A stretch of DNA of 64,000 bases from QALR01 sp900552255 (GCA_048526005.1 DBFVEH010000013.1:1-64000), one strand, 5' to 3'. Positions 9,028 to 18,277 are shown, counted from the stretch's first letter. Translations and numbers: made by a program. The notes: a model not told the origin generated them from the letters alone.

Positions 9028-9900
9028 TCATTCGATCACGCGGACACGGCGCGGCAGGCATTTTACTGTCACTTCGGGATAATCGCCGCCGAATTCGCCG
9101 TCGAGCGTCCACGGCGCGCTGCCCTCAAAGCGGAAGGTGATTTCCTCCGCGGAGAATTTATAGACGAAATCGTTTTTCGTCTTTGGTGTGAGCAGTCCCG
9201 ACAGCGCCTGCTGGAGCTGTCCCGGCGTGTCGGGATAGCGGATCATCATGACCTCGAGCCTGCCGTCGCGCAGCTCCTCCGCGGAATTGCCCTCAAAAAA
9301 GCGGATCCCTCCGACGGTTTTGGAGTTTGCGACCATGCCGTAAATGAAATCGTCGGTAATCTGCTGTCCCTCATAGAGAAAGGAAACACGGATCGGCGTC
9401 AGGGAGAAGAGCCGTTTTGCGGCTTCCGCAATGTAAGCGGTGCGGCCAAACGACGCCTTTGTGATCTGCGGCGTGAGATAAGCGACGTCCGTGAACGCGC
9501 CGAAGGCCGCCACATAGGAAAAGGGAAGCTCCCCGAGAAGTCCCACGTCATATTCGACCGGCGTGCCGGAAACGATTTTCTCGATTGCACCCTTGATTCC
9601 CTTCGGGATTTTATGGCTGGTCGCGAAATCGTTGACCGTCCCCGTCGGGATATATCCGAGCATGGGGCTTGTCCCCCCGAGATAAAGGCCGCGGATCGTT
9701 TCGTTGAGCGTACCGTCTCCGCCGCAGCAGACCACCGCGCCGTATTCTCCCGATTTTTCCTTTACGACGCGCGCGATATCTCCGGTCTGCTTTGAAAAAT
9801 ACACCGTTACGAAATCGAAGCGCGTGAGAAGTCCTGCCGTGATGTCGTATACCCATCGCTTCGCCTCGCCGTCGCCCGAGTTCGGATTGATGATGAGCAA
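9028..9900 (-). CDS. Diacylglycerol kinase / YegS-type lipid kinase family protein (start uncertain)
   Basis: 290 residues as drawn. Begins LLIINPNSGDGEAK, the normal start of the DAGK catalytic domain, with the nucleotide-binding GGDGTLNE near residues 59-66 and a C-terminal beta domain. It probably phosphorylates a membrane diacylglycerol-like lipid. There is no ATG or GTG in frame before the upstream TAA. TTG at 9900 is the only recognised start, yet the AAGAGGTG SD sits 22 bases away from it; the same SD is 7 bases from an in-frame ACG at 9915-9913 that would give T/M-E-N-N-A-L-L. See findings. Confidence 0.9.
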   Translation of the reverse strand: MLIINPNSGDGEAKRWVYDITAGLLTRFDFVTVYFSKQTGDIARVVKEKSGEYGAVVCCGGDGTLNETIRGLYLGGTSPMLGYIPTGTVNDFATSHKIPKGIKGAIEKIVSGTPVEYDVGLLGELPFSYVAAFGAFTDVAYLTPQITKASFGRTAYIAEAAKRLFSLTPIRVSFLYEGQQITDDFIYGMVANSKTVGGIRFFEGNSAEELRDGRLEVMMIRYPDTPGQLQQALSGLLTPKTKNDFVYKFSAEEITFRFEGSAPWTLDGEFGGDYPEVTVKCLPRRVRVIE

Positions 9901-9969
9901 TGCGTTGTTTTCCGTTTCCGCGCACCTCTTTTCGTAGCATAATTACAGCGTTCCTACAAGATAATGTTA

Positions 9970-9998
9970 ATTATAACCTGTTTTCCCTCAAAAATCAA
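9970..9998 (-). promoter_or_regulatory. Promoter of the lipid kinase gene
   Basis: On the minus strand TTGATT (9998-9993), 17-base spacer, TATAAT (9975-9970). Confidence 0.75.
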
Positions 9999-10046
9999 GT
10001 CAATTGCCGTTCAAATTGCCTGAAACCGCGATATTTTTTTCCTCCG

Positions 10047-10075
10047 TTGACTTTGGCTGCCATATATTGTATAAT
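10047..10075 (+). promoter_or_regulatory. Promoter of the SGNH hydrolase gene
   Basis: TTGACT (10047-10052), 17-base spacer, TATAAT (10070-10075). Confidence 0.8.
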
Positions 10076-10101
10076 ATTGACCATAATAAAGGACGAAGGA
10101 A

Positions 10102-10773
10102 GTGAAAATTGTGAAGATTCTTTTTGAGGGAGACTCGATTACGGACGGCAACCGGTATAAAAGCCGCGCCTCCGAATGGGATAAAAATCATCAGATCGGA
10201 CATAGCTACGTCTATATCATAACGGGACTGCTTGGACTCATGTATCCGCAGCGGCACCTTGAATTTATCAACCGCGCGGTGGGCGGCAGCCAGACGGGGG
10301 CGCTTCTTTCCCGTTGGGAGGAGGACGTGCTCGCGATCGGTCCGGATGTGCTTTCCATACTTGTGGGGGTCAACGACTGTATTTATCATGACCGCGACGG
10401 GAAATGCGATTATTCCGCCGGCGATTTTGAAAGAAACTACCGAAAGCTTCTCACGTTATCCAAGGAAAAAAATCCGGCGCTGACGCTCATCCTTCTCGAA
10501 CCGTTCGCCCATATCCCGGGTCAGAAAAACGCGCCCACCACAGATATCGCGCGTGCGGCGCCGCTTCGCAGCGAGCAAAAAATCGTCCGTCGCCTTGCGG
10601 CGGAATTCGGCGCGGTATTCGTGCCGCTTCAGGCGGTCTTTGACGAGGCGATGACGCTTCGCGAGCCGAAATACTGGATTTGGGACGGGACACATCCGAC
10701 GGAAGCGGGACATGCGCTGATCGCAAGGGAATTTTTGAAGCATACAAAGGATATCTTTGGATATGAATTATGA
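10102..10773 (+). CDS. SGNH/GDSL-family hydrolase
   Basis: 223 residues, a cytoplasmic-looking esterase or lipase of the SGNH fold. Block I GDSITDG holds the nucleophile Ser near residue 12, a GVND-type block appears as VGVNDCIYH near 91, and block V DGTHPTEAGH carries the Asp and His near 201. No signal peptide, so a secreted role is unlikely; the substrate is unknown. Two GTG starts are possible (10102 or 10111), each with a usable SD (AAAGGA or AAGGA). The M3 peptidase gene follows 42 bases later across a small GC hairpin. Confidence 0.88.
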   Translation: MKIVKILFEGDSITDGNRYKSRASEWDKNHQIGHSYVYIITGLLGLMYPQRHLEFINRAVGGSQTGALLSRWEEDVLAIGPDVLSILVGVNDCIYHDRDGKCDYSAGDFERNYRKLLTLSKEKNPALTLILLEPFAHIPGQKNAPTTDIARAAPLRSEQKIVRRLAAEFGAVFVPLQAVFDEAMTLREPKYWIWDGTHPTEAGHALIAREFLKHTKDIFGYEL

Positions 10774-10815
10774 AAAAATAACCGCCGCACCGGTCGGCGG
10801 ACTTCGGAGGGAACT

Positions 10816-12504
10816 ATGAAATTTACGGAAATGCCGTATGTGCGCCCGGACATGGAGCGGGTGCTTGCCGATTTTGATGCGATCGCCGCAAGGCTCGACG
10901 ATGCAAAGAGCGCCGAAGAGCAGATCGCGGCGTATGAGGCGGCGGACACGCTTAAAAAGCGGTTCATGACGGCGGCGGCGCTTGCATCCGTGCGTCATAC
11001 GATCGATACCCGCGACGAATTCTATACGGCGGAAAACGATTTTATGGATGAAAACGCGCCCGTCGTGCAGGAAAAAATCCAGAAGATCCTCGAGAAAATG
11101 CTCTCGTCCGCGTTCCGCAGAGAGCTGGAAGCGCACTTCGGAGAGCTTTTCTTCCGCAATCTTGAAATCGCGGCAAGGACGTTCAAGCCGGAGATCATCG
11201 GACTTATGCAGGAGGAAAATGCGCTCGTTTCCGAATATCAGGCGCTTTACGCCTCGATGACGGTGAAGTTCGACGGGAAAACCCTGCCGATCACAAAGCT
11301 TTCCCCATATAAGCAGAGCACGGACCGCGCCGTAAGGCGCGCCGCCTATGCCGTCGAGGGAGAATGCTTCGATTCGCACAAAGAAAAGCTCGACGCGCTT
11401 TACGATAAGCTTGTGAAAAACCGCACGGCGCAGGCAAAGGCGCTCGGCTATGAGAATTATGTCGGGCTCGGCTACGACCGCCTCGGACGGAACTGCTACG
11501 ACTGTCATGACGTCGCCGCTTTCCGCGATCAGATCGCGGTGGATTTTGTTCCCGTTGTCGCCAAAGTGAAAAAGGCGCAGGAGAAGCGCATCGGCGTCGA
11601 CCATCTGAAATTTTACGACGATATCTTCATGTTCCCGGATGGGAATGCGAAGCCCTCCGGCACATCGGAGGAGATTTTGGCCGCCGGCCGGAGGATGTAT
11701 CATGAGCTGTCGCCGGAGACGGCGGAATTCATCGATTTCATGTATGAAAACGGGCTTTTCGACGTGCTTGCGAAGGAGGGAAAGGCGCCGGGCGGCTACT
11801 GCACGGAGTTTCCGGATTACGACGCGCCGTTCATCTTTTCCAATTTCAACGGCACCTCGGGGGATGTGGATGTGCTGACGCACGAGGCAGGACACGCGTT
11901 CGCGTTCTACCGTGCGGCAAGGCATGTCGCGCTCTCCGACTTCCACAGTCCGACCATCGAGGCGTGCGAATGCCATTCTATGAGCATGGAGTTTTTGACG
12001 GCTCCGTATCATGCGCTGTTTTTCGGGGACGCCGTGAAAAAATACGAGCTGTCCCACTGTGAGGATTCCGTCATTTTTATTCCGTATGGCTGCATGGTGG
12101 ATGAATTTCAGCATAAAATGTATGAAAATCCGGAGCTTTCGCCGGAACAGCGAAATGCCTTTTGGCTGTCGCTTGAGAAAAAGTATCGACCGTATATCGA
12201 TTTCGACGGACTGCCGTTCTATTCCCGCGGTGCGGGCTGGCGGCGCCAGCTGCATATTTATATGTATCCTCTTTATTATATCGATTACTGCATGGCGCAG
12301 ACCGTGGCATTCCAGTTTTGGTTTGCATCGCTGGAGAACAGAGAGGCGGCGTGGGAAAATTATCTCGGCTTTGTCGATAAGGCGGGGACAGAAACGTTCC
12401 GCGATCTTGTAAAAGGAGCGGGGCTTCTGCTTCCGTATGAAGCGGGAACGATGAAAAAAATCGGGGAAAAGCTTTCAAAATGGATCGAGAACAATCAGAT
12501 ATAA
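10816..12504 (+). CDS. M3 family oligoendopeptidase
   Basis: 562 residues, a normal length for the PepF-like M3 branch. The zinc site is clear: HEAGH at residues 356-360, with the third ligand Glu near 385 in EACECHSMSMEF. No signal peptide, so it should act on peptides in the cytoplasm. GGAGGGAACT-ATG gives the start. Probably read with the SGNH gene upstream, and closed by a strong terminator. Confidence 0.95.
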   Translation: MKFTEMPYVRPDMERVLADFDAIAARLDDAKSAEEQIAAYEAADTLKKRFMTAAALASVRHTIDTRDEFYTAENDFMDENAPVVQEKIQKILEKMLSSAFRRELEAHFGELFFRNLEIAARTFKPEIIGLMQEENALVSEYQALYASMTVKFDGKTLPITKLSPYKQSTDRAVRRAAYAVEGECFDSHKEKLDALYDKLVKNRTAQAKALGYENYVGLGYDRLGRNCYDCHDVAAFRDQIAVDFVPVVAKVKKAQEKRIGVDHLKFYDDIFMFPDGNAKPSGTSEEILAAGRRMYHELSPETAEFIDFMYENGLFDVLAKEGKAPGGYCTEFPDYDAPFIFSNFNGTSGDVDVLTHEAGHAFAFYRAARHVALSDFHSPTIEACECHSMSMEFLTAPYHALFFGDAVKKYELSHCEDSVIFIPYGCMVDEFQHKMYENPELSPEQRNAFWLSLEKKYRPYIDFDGLPFYSRGAGWRRQLHIYMYPLYYIDYCMAQTVAFQFWFASLENREAAWENYLGFVDKAGTETFRDLVKGAGLLLPYEAGTMKKIGEKLSKWIENNQI

Positions 12505-12505
12505 G

Positions 12506-12530
12506 AAAAAGGCGGATATTCCGCCTTTTT
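12506..12530 (+). terminator. Terminator after the M3 peptidase gene
   Basis: AAAAAGGCGGA-TAT-TCCGCCTTTTT, perfect, with the T run included in the arm. Confidence 0.9.
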
Positions 12531-12539
12531 CCTTTATAA

Positions 12540-13412
12540 AAAATATGTGCTTTTCTCACTGAGGAGAAAAGCACCAAAAGACTCACCGAGACTCCCGTCT
12601 CGGACTCTCATGCTTCTGCTGAGAAGCGTATACACACGGCTCGAAAGGTGTTGCAGTGCTCGCAAAGCTCGCACAGGCCACCAGTATAAACTGGAAAGCG
12701 ATCTATACCCTTTTAAAGTACAATGCTAAAATCAATCGTATCACAATGCAATGCTTCGCATTGCAGGGCAACCTCACCGTGCGGGAAACAACTGCCGCTG
12801 GAAAGTCCGCGACCGCAGGCGCAAACTGCCGGATTGCACTCGACGCCCGTTCGGCGTGTTCCGCCGTGGCTTGCGTACCCCTGCGGTACGCAAACACGTG
12901 TCGGGAGCCGACGGAATACATTTTTGGCTCGCACCAACGGTCAAGCCGGAGGTTTGCGATTTCTTTTCGTTCTTTTCTTGTTCGTACAAGAAAAGAACAC
13001 GTTTCTCCTTTGCCAAGGAGAAGATATGTGCTTTTCTCACTGAGGAGAAAAGCACCAAAAGACTCACCGAGACGCTGTCTCGGACTCTCATGCTTCTGCT
13101 GGGGAGCGTATACCCACGGCTCGAAGATGTTGCAGTGCTCGCGGAGCTCGCACAGGCCACCACTCACCGTGCGGAAAGCAACGGCGGCTTGGGAAGCCCG
13201 CGCCCGCAGGCGCAAGGCGCGCGCCGTGTGAGCGCCTCCCGGGGCGATGTTCACAAACACGGCGGCGGTTGACGGATCACGCGAGCTTCGCGAGCGTGGA
13301 TGCCGTCTTTCATAGCCGCCACCGAACCGCTGCCGGCCGCACGAACGGTCAAGCCGGAGGCTTGCAGTTTCTTTTCGTTCTTTTCTTGTCCGACGGGGAA
13401 AAGAACGCACTT
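12540..13412. repeat. Multi-hairpin repeat, locus B (about two units)
   Basis: Same family as 1-1046. The hairpin blocks recur near 12545-12605 and 12980-13100, and the block with a GTTCTTTTCTTG arm near 12966 and again near 13376. The first unit has diverged: it carries an extra AT-richer stretch about 12680-12770 and a different GC segment with its own perfect hairpins (TGCAATGC-TTC-GCATTGCA near 12750; TTGCGTACC/GGTACGCAA near 12880-12902). The block fills exactly the space between the M3 terminator and the serS stop codon. Its last hairpin may end serS transcripts. Confidence 0.85.
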
Positions 13413-13413
13413 T

Positions 13414-14703
13414 TTATTTTTTCGGAATCAGCTTTTCCTTCCCGCTCATATACGGACGGAGCGCGGCGGGCACGTTCACCGAACCGTCGGCGTTCAGATT
13501 GTTTTCGAGGAAGGCGATGAGCATTCTCGGCGGGGCGACGACCGTGTTGTTGAGCGTATGCGCGAGGTATTTTTTGCCGTCCGCGCCGTTTACGCGGATT
13601 TTTAAGCGCCTTGCCTGTGCGTCGCCGAGATTCGAGCAGCTTCCCACCTCAAAATATTTTTTCTGACGCGGCGACCATGCCTCGACGTCGACCGATTTGA
13701 CCTTGAGATCGGCGAGATCGCCGGAGCAGCATTCGAGCGTGCGCACCGGAATATCTAAGGAACGGAACAGGTCGACCGTGTTCTGCCAAAGCTTATCGAA
13801 CCACATCTTGCTGTCCTCGGGCCGGCAGACGACGATCATTTCCTGCTTTTCAAACTGATGGATGCGGTAGACGCCGCGCTCCTCGATGCCGTGCGCGCCT
13901 TTTTCTTTGCGGAAGCACGGGGAATAGCTGGTCAGCGTATAGGGCAGATTTTTTTCATCGAGGATTTGATCGATGAACTTGCCGATCATGGAATGCTCGC
14001 TCGTGCCGATGAGATAGAGATCCTCCCCTTCGATTTTATACATCATGGCGTCCATCTCGGCAAAGCTCATGACGCCGGTCACGACGTTTGAGCGAATCAT
14101 GAACGGCGGCACGCAGTAGGTAAAGCCGCGGTCGATCATGAAATCGCGCGCATAGCTGATGACGGCGGAATGGAGCCTTGCAATATCGCCCATGAGGTAG
14201 TAAAAACCGTTTCCGGCGACGCGGCGCGCGGAATCGAGGTCAAGCCCGTCGAAACGCTCCATGATATCGCTGTGATAGGGAATTTCAAAATCCGGAACGA
14301 CCGGATCGCCGAACCGCTGCACCTCGACGTTTTCGCTGTCGTCCTTTCCGATCGGGACGGAGGGATCGATGATATTCGGAATGGTCATCATGATCTTTGT
14401 GATCTTTTCGTCCAGCTCCGCTTCCTTGGCTTCCAGCGCGGCGAGCGCCTCGGAATTTTCTGTCACCTGCTTTTTGGCTTCCTCGGCCTCGGCCTTTTTG
14501 CCCTGCGCCATGTATGCGCCGATCAGCTTGGAGACCTTATTGCGGTTTGCGCGCAGAGCATCCGCCTCGCCTTTTGCCTTGCGGTTTTCCTCGTCGAGAG
14601 CAATGACCTCGTCGACAAGCGGTAGCTTGGCGTCCTGAAATTTGTTTCGGATGTTCTGCTTTACGATTTCGGGATTTTCTCTGAGAAATTTTAAATCCAG
14701 CAT
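13414..14703 (-). CDS. serS: Seryl-tRNA synthetase
   Basis: 429 residues from the ATG at 14703 (MLDLKFLRENPEIV is the family start; upstream open frame belongs to the leader). N-terminal coiled-coil arm at about 30-105, then the class II catalytic core with TSEHSMIGKF, motif 2 CFRKEKGAHGIEERGVYR, and motif 3 near the C terminus. Charges tRNA-Ser with serine. Expression should respond to uncharged tRNA-Ser through the T-box leader upstream. The stop codon touches repeat locus B. Confidence 0.97.
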   Translation of the reverse strand: MLDLKFLRENPEIVKQNIRNKFQDAKLPLVDEVIALDEENRKAKGEADALRANRNKVSKLIGAYMAQGKKAEAEEAKKQVTENSEALAALEAKEAELDEKITKIMMTIPNIIDPSVPIGKDDSENVEVQRFGDPVVPDFEIPYHSDIMERFDGLDLDSARRVAGNGFYYLMGDIARLHSAVISYARDFMIDRGFTYCVPPFMIRSNVVTGVMSFAEMDAMMYKIEGEDLYLIGTSEHSMIGKFIDQILDEKNLPYTLTSYSPCFRKEKGAHGIEERGVYRIHQFEKQEMIVVCRPEDSKMWFDKLWQNTVDLFRSLDIPVRTLECCSGDLADLKVKSVDVEAWSPRQKKYFEVGSCSNLGDAQARRLKIRVNGADGKKYLAHTLNNTVVAPPRMLIAFLENNLNADGSVNVPAALRPYMSGKEKLIPKK

Positions 14704-14719
14704 GTTGCTTCTCCTCCGT

Positions 14720-14960
14720 AAAAAATAAAAAAGCCTTTTCCTCCCTCCAAAATGGGACGAAAAGACTCCGTGTTGCCACCCAACTTGCCATGCCTCGGGG
14801 CACGGCCGCTCAACGGTATGATAAGGGATACCGTCCCGCGGATCTCTCCGCATGCTCCGGAAGCGGACAGAACCAAACCGCGCCTACGGGCTTGCACCGA
14901 CCGCCGTTTCTCTTCCCGCGCAGCATTTGGACTGTTTTCCATCCTCGCAAATAAAATATT
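14720..14960 (-). promoter_or_regulatory. T-box leader (serine) of serS
   Basis: On the minus strand: a long stem I region with AGAGA and GGTGCAAGCC elements, then the T-box core AAGTTGGGTGGCAACACGG (14786-14768), then a terminator with stem GTCTTTTCGTCCC/GGGAGGAAAAGGC (14766-14733, one mismatch) and a long T run. The antiterminator bulge reads TGGC, which fits the G discriminator base of tRNA-Ser. The specifier is probably a UCN codon near the stem I base but I could not fix it. Confidence 0.88.
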
Positions 14961-14967
14961 ATGATTC

Positions 14968-14996
14968 ATTATAAGACTTATCTTCTGAAAAAGCAA
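14968..14996 (-). promoter_or_regulatory. Promoter of the serS T-box transcript
   Basis: Minus strand TTGCTT (14996-14991), 17-base spacer, TATAAT (14973-14968). Confidence 0.75.
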
Positions 14997-15087
14997 GAGA
15001 TTTTTGAAATATTTTTGATTTCTTTTCTTTTGAAAGGCTGCTATCGAAAGTCTTTACAAAAAAGTCATAGTTTATGTGCGGGTTTCC

Positions 15088-15116
15088 TTGATTTTTAGGG
15101 GCTTACGTGATATAAT
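15088..15116 (+). promoter_or_regulatory. Promoter of the URO-D family gene
   Basis: TTGATT (15088-15093), 17-base spacer, TATAAT (15111-15116). Confidence 0.75.
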
Positions 15117-15199
15117 TGATTTTGTAAATTGAATACGTATGCCGAAAACCGAATCGGTTTTTTCGTATCGGAATTATCAGGAGGAAAGGCGATTTGTAT

Positions 15200-16204
15200 A
15201 TGAAAAATGTTGAACGCTTCAATGCCGTCATGAATTTTGAAAAACCGGACCGGCTTCCCGTCATGGAATGGGCGGGCTGGTGGGGCGATACGCTGAATCG
15301 CTGGTATGATGAAGGGCTGTCCCGCGAAATTCCGTGGGACAGGATCCAAACGCATCTCGGTCTCGATTTCATCCGCCGCATTTGGATGCCGCTTGAAACG
15401 CCGGACTGTCCTCGACCTGCCTCTCACGGAGCGCCGCTGATCTATACCTCGGAGGATTACGACGCCTTTAAAAAATATCTTTATCCGAATGAAACGCACA
15501 AAAATTGGCAGAATAAGGTCGATATTCTGAAAGCTCTGAAAGAGGAGCACGACTGCGGCGACGCCGTTCTGTGGTATTCCTATGACGGCTTCTTCTGGTT
15601 CCCGCGTGTGCTGCTCGGCATTGAGAACCATCTCTATTCATTCTACGACGAGCCGGAGCTGTATCATCGGATTTGTTCCGACCTCGCGGATTATATCATC
15701 AGTCAGCTTCCGGTCATCTATTCGGTATGCAGTCCGGAGTTTATGGTGATTTCCGAGGATATGAGCTACAACAACGGGCCGATGCTCTCCGAGGAGCTGT
15801 TCGATGAGTTTCTGCTTCCGTATTATCAGCGCATCATCCCCGAGATCAAAAAATACGGCACCAAGGTCATTATCGACACCGACGGAGACGTTTCCATGAT
15901 GATCCCGTGGCTCATTCGCGCCGGAATCGACGGTGTGCTCCCGCTGGAAAGACAGGCGGGCGTCGATATCAATCGTCTGCGCGAGCTGTATCCCGATTTC
16001 CTTTTCATCGGAGGTTTTGACAAAATGACAATGCCGAGGGGCGAGGAGGCGATGCGCGCGGAATTTGAAAGGCTGCTTCCCGCGATGCGCGCGGGAGGCT
16101 TTGTCCCGTCCTGCGACCATCAGACGCCGCCGAGCGTTTCTCTCGAAAATTATCATATTTACGTGCGCCTGATGAAAGAGTATGCCGAGAAAGCGGTCAA
16201 ATGA
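15200..16204 (+). CDS. Uroporphyrinogen decarboxylase (URO-D) family protein
   Basis: 334 residues. N terminus MKNVERFNAVMNFEKPDRLP is the usual opening of the URO-D/MtaA superfamily; the VMEWAGWW stretch and the C-terminal DVSMMIPWLIRAGIDGVLPLE and GGFDKM parts also fit this TIM-barrel fold. In Clostridia such proteins are more often methyltransferases or of unknown role than heme enzymes, and no heme genes are nearby. Start could also be TTG at 15194, which sits at a better distance (9 bases) from AGGAGG at 15179. It stands alone under its own promoter. Confidence 0.85.
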   Translation: MKNVERFNAVMNFEKPDRLPVMEWAGWWGDTLNRWYDEGLSREIPWDRIQTHLGLDFIRRIWMPLETPDCPRPASHGAPLIYTSEDYDAFKKYLYPNETHKNWQNKVDILKALKEEHDCGDAVLWYSYDGFFWFPRVLLGIENHLYSFYDEPELYHRICSDLADYIISQLPVIYSVCSPEFMVISEDMSYNNGPMLSEELFDEFLLPYYQRIIPEIKKYGTKVIIDTDGDVSMMIPWLIRAGIDGVLPLERQAGVDINRLRELYPDFLFIGGFDKMTMPRGEEAMRAEFERLLPAMRAGGFVPSCDHQTPPSVSLENYHIYVRLMKEYAEKAVK

Positions 16205-16296
16205 AGAATTAACGGAATGGGCTTGTGTAATTTGTACAAAAAAAAACGAAAAAATTGTAGAATAAGCAGAATCTTCTTGATTAACAAAAGTAAGAT

Positions 16297-16326
16297 TTGA
16301 TTTATGGAGCATACCGGTGGTATAAT
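16297..16326 (+). promoter_or_regulatory. Promoter of the peptide-binding lipoprotein gene
   Basis: TTGATT (16297-16302), 18-base spacer, TATAAT (16321-16326). Confidence 0.65.
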
Positions 16327-16402
16327 ATATTCTATCATCTGATTTTATATGGATTTTTGCTTCACAGTTTTGATAAAATATTTATCGGAGGAACATAGGA
16401 GA

Positions 16403-18274
16403 ATGAAAAGAGTATTGGCACTCGTCCTTATGCTGGCCATTTGTGTGGTATCGGCAGCCGGATGTACAAAGATATCCAAAGACGATCCGGCACAGAGGGG
16501 CGCGGAAATTGAAATGTATATGGGGACCAAGGTCATGGATCTCGATCCGGCCGTCGCCTATACGGACGAGAACGCGGTCAAGATACTGAGCCTGATTTTT
16601 GAGGGACTTACGAAGATCGATGAGAATGGCAAGCTCCAAAAGGCGCTCGCCAAGAAATGGGAGATCACGGAAAACCCCAAGACCGGCGCCCAAAGACTTG
16701 AGATCACCATCAACGACACCTATTGGAGCGACGGCTCCATGGTTCAGGCGAACGACGTGATATACGCATGGAAGCGGATCCTCGATCCATCTTTTGATTC
16801 TCCGGCAGCCTCGATGCTGTACTGCATCAAGGGCGCAAAGGATGCCAAGATGGGACTGATCTCCATCGACGATATCGAGCTGTATTCCGTATCGAAATCC
16901 AAATTTATCATTGAATTCGAGGAAGGCACCGACATCGACGAGTTTCTTTATAATACCGCAAGTCCGGCTTTGGTGCCGCTCCGTGAAAACAAGGTGGCGT
17001 CCTATCCGGATTCGTGGTCGAAGAGCGCGACCGACCTTTCCACCAACGGGCCGTTCCGTGTGAAAAAATTCTCGAGCGACCCCACGGAGCAGGTTGTGCT
17101 TGAGCGCTCCAAGTATTATTATCTGTCGCAGGAGGTAGAAACCGAGGCGATCGATAAATATGTGACGCCTTACAGGATCACCATCCGTTATGATGTCCCG
17201 CTTGACAAAACGCTCGTTTATTCCTCTGCGGAGACAGATGTTTTGACGATGTATAACAATAAGGAGCTTTTCTATATCTCAGGACTTACAGCCTCTACGG
17301 CCGCGGCATACGGAAAATCCGTCAAAACGGAGGCGGAGGCATCTACCTTTGTTTACTACTTTAACCTGAATTCCCGCGATAACGCCAAGCTTTTCCAAAA
17401 TGCCGCCGTAAGAGAGGCGCTTTCCATGGCGCTTGACCGGAATTATATTGCCGAGCTTGTCGGATGCGGCACGGAAGCGGCGACCGGACTTTTGAACGAT
17501 CAGGTATTCAATACGAAAAAGGGAACTTCCTTCCGCAAGTCGGGCGGAGAAATCATCAGCGCTGCCGGCGATATCGAAGGAGCGAAGCAGCTGTTGGCCG
17601 ACAACGATATTTGGCCTGAGGATTATGACGATATTTATATTCTCATCCGTATGGATGAGATGAACGACAGCTATCAATCCCAGCAGATGGGCTATATGAG
17701 CAAGGAAAAGGCAGTCGCGCAGTATACGAAAACCGTGTGGGAAGAGCTCGGCTTCCACGTCGTGGTGAACGCTGTGGCCTCTTCCACTTATGAAGAGCTT
17801 TATGCGGCGGGAGATTACGACGTCATCGGACTCGATTATCAGATGCTCTCTGTTTATCCGCTTTATAATCTGACTGCCTTTACAAAGGAATACAATGGAC
17901 ATGTAAAGCTTGTGACCTCTGCCGACAGGGATTTCGACGCATCCCGTGGGGAGACGATGTATTATGAAAGCGTTGCGCATGTGAGCGGATATTACAATGC
18001 GGAATATGACGCGCTCATTGCATCCGCTTTTGCCGAAACGGATGCCAAAAAGCGGGCGGAAATTCTCCATGAGGCCGAAGCGCTTTTGCTGAGCGACGCA
18101 GTGGTGGTGCCGCTGCTCTTCAATGCGAACGCCTATGTGGTGTCGAGCGAGCTTTCCAAGGTTTCGACGAATTATTGGGGCGTGCAGATCTTCACGAAGA
18201 CGGAGCTGAAAAACTATGTTCAGTATCTGTCGTCCGTGAGGGAAGCTGCGCAAAAAGAAGAAGAAAATCAGTAA
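16403..18274 (+). CDS. Extracellular peptide-binding lipoprotein (SBP family 5, OppA-like)
   Basis: 623 residues from the ATG at 16403. Signal peptide with lipobox ending SAAGC, so Cys21 should be lipidated and the protein anchored outside the membrane. The mature part follows the SBP_bac_5 pattern (DLDPAVAYTDENAVKILSL, WSDGSMVQANDVIYAWKRI, ALDRNYIAEL). Likely binds oligopeptides for an Opp/Dpp ABC importer, but no permease or ATPase gene is adjacent, so it works with a transporter coded elsewhere. Own promoter and terminator. Confidence 0.92.
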   Translation: MKRVLALVLMLAICVVSAAGCTKISKDDPAQRGAEIEMYMGTKVMDLDPAVAYTDENAVKILSLIFEGLTKIDENGKLQKALAKKWEITENPKTGAQRLEITINDTYWSDGSMVQANDVIYAWKRILDPSFDSPAASMLYCIKGAKDAKMGLISIDDIELYSVSKSKFIIEFEEGTDIDEFLYNTASPALVPLRENKVASYPDSWSKSATDLSTNGPFRVKKFSSDPTEQVVLERSKYYYLSQEVETEAIDKYVTPYRITIRYDVPLDKTLVYSSAETDVLTMYNNKELFYISGLTASTAAAYGKSVKTEAEASTFVYYFNLNSRDNAKLFQNAAVREALSMALDRNYIAELVGCGTEAATGLLNDQVFNTKKGTSFRKSGGEIISAAGDIEGAKQLLADNDIWPEDYDDIYILIRMDEMNDSYQSQQMGYMSKEKAVAQYTKTVWEELGFHVVVNAVASSTYEELYAAGDYDVIGLDYQMLSVYPLYNLTAFTKEYNGHVKLVTSADRDFDASRGETMYYESVAHVSGYYNAEYDALIASAFAETDAKKRAEILHEAEALLLSDAVVVPLLFNANAYVVSSELSKVSTNYWGVQIFTKTELKNYVQYLSSVREAAQKEEENQ

Positions 18275-18277
18275 TAG

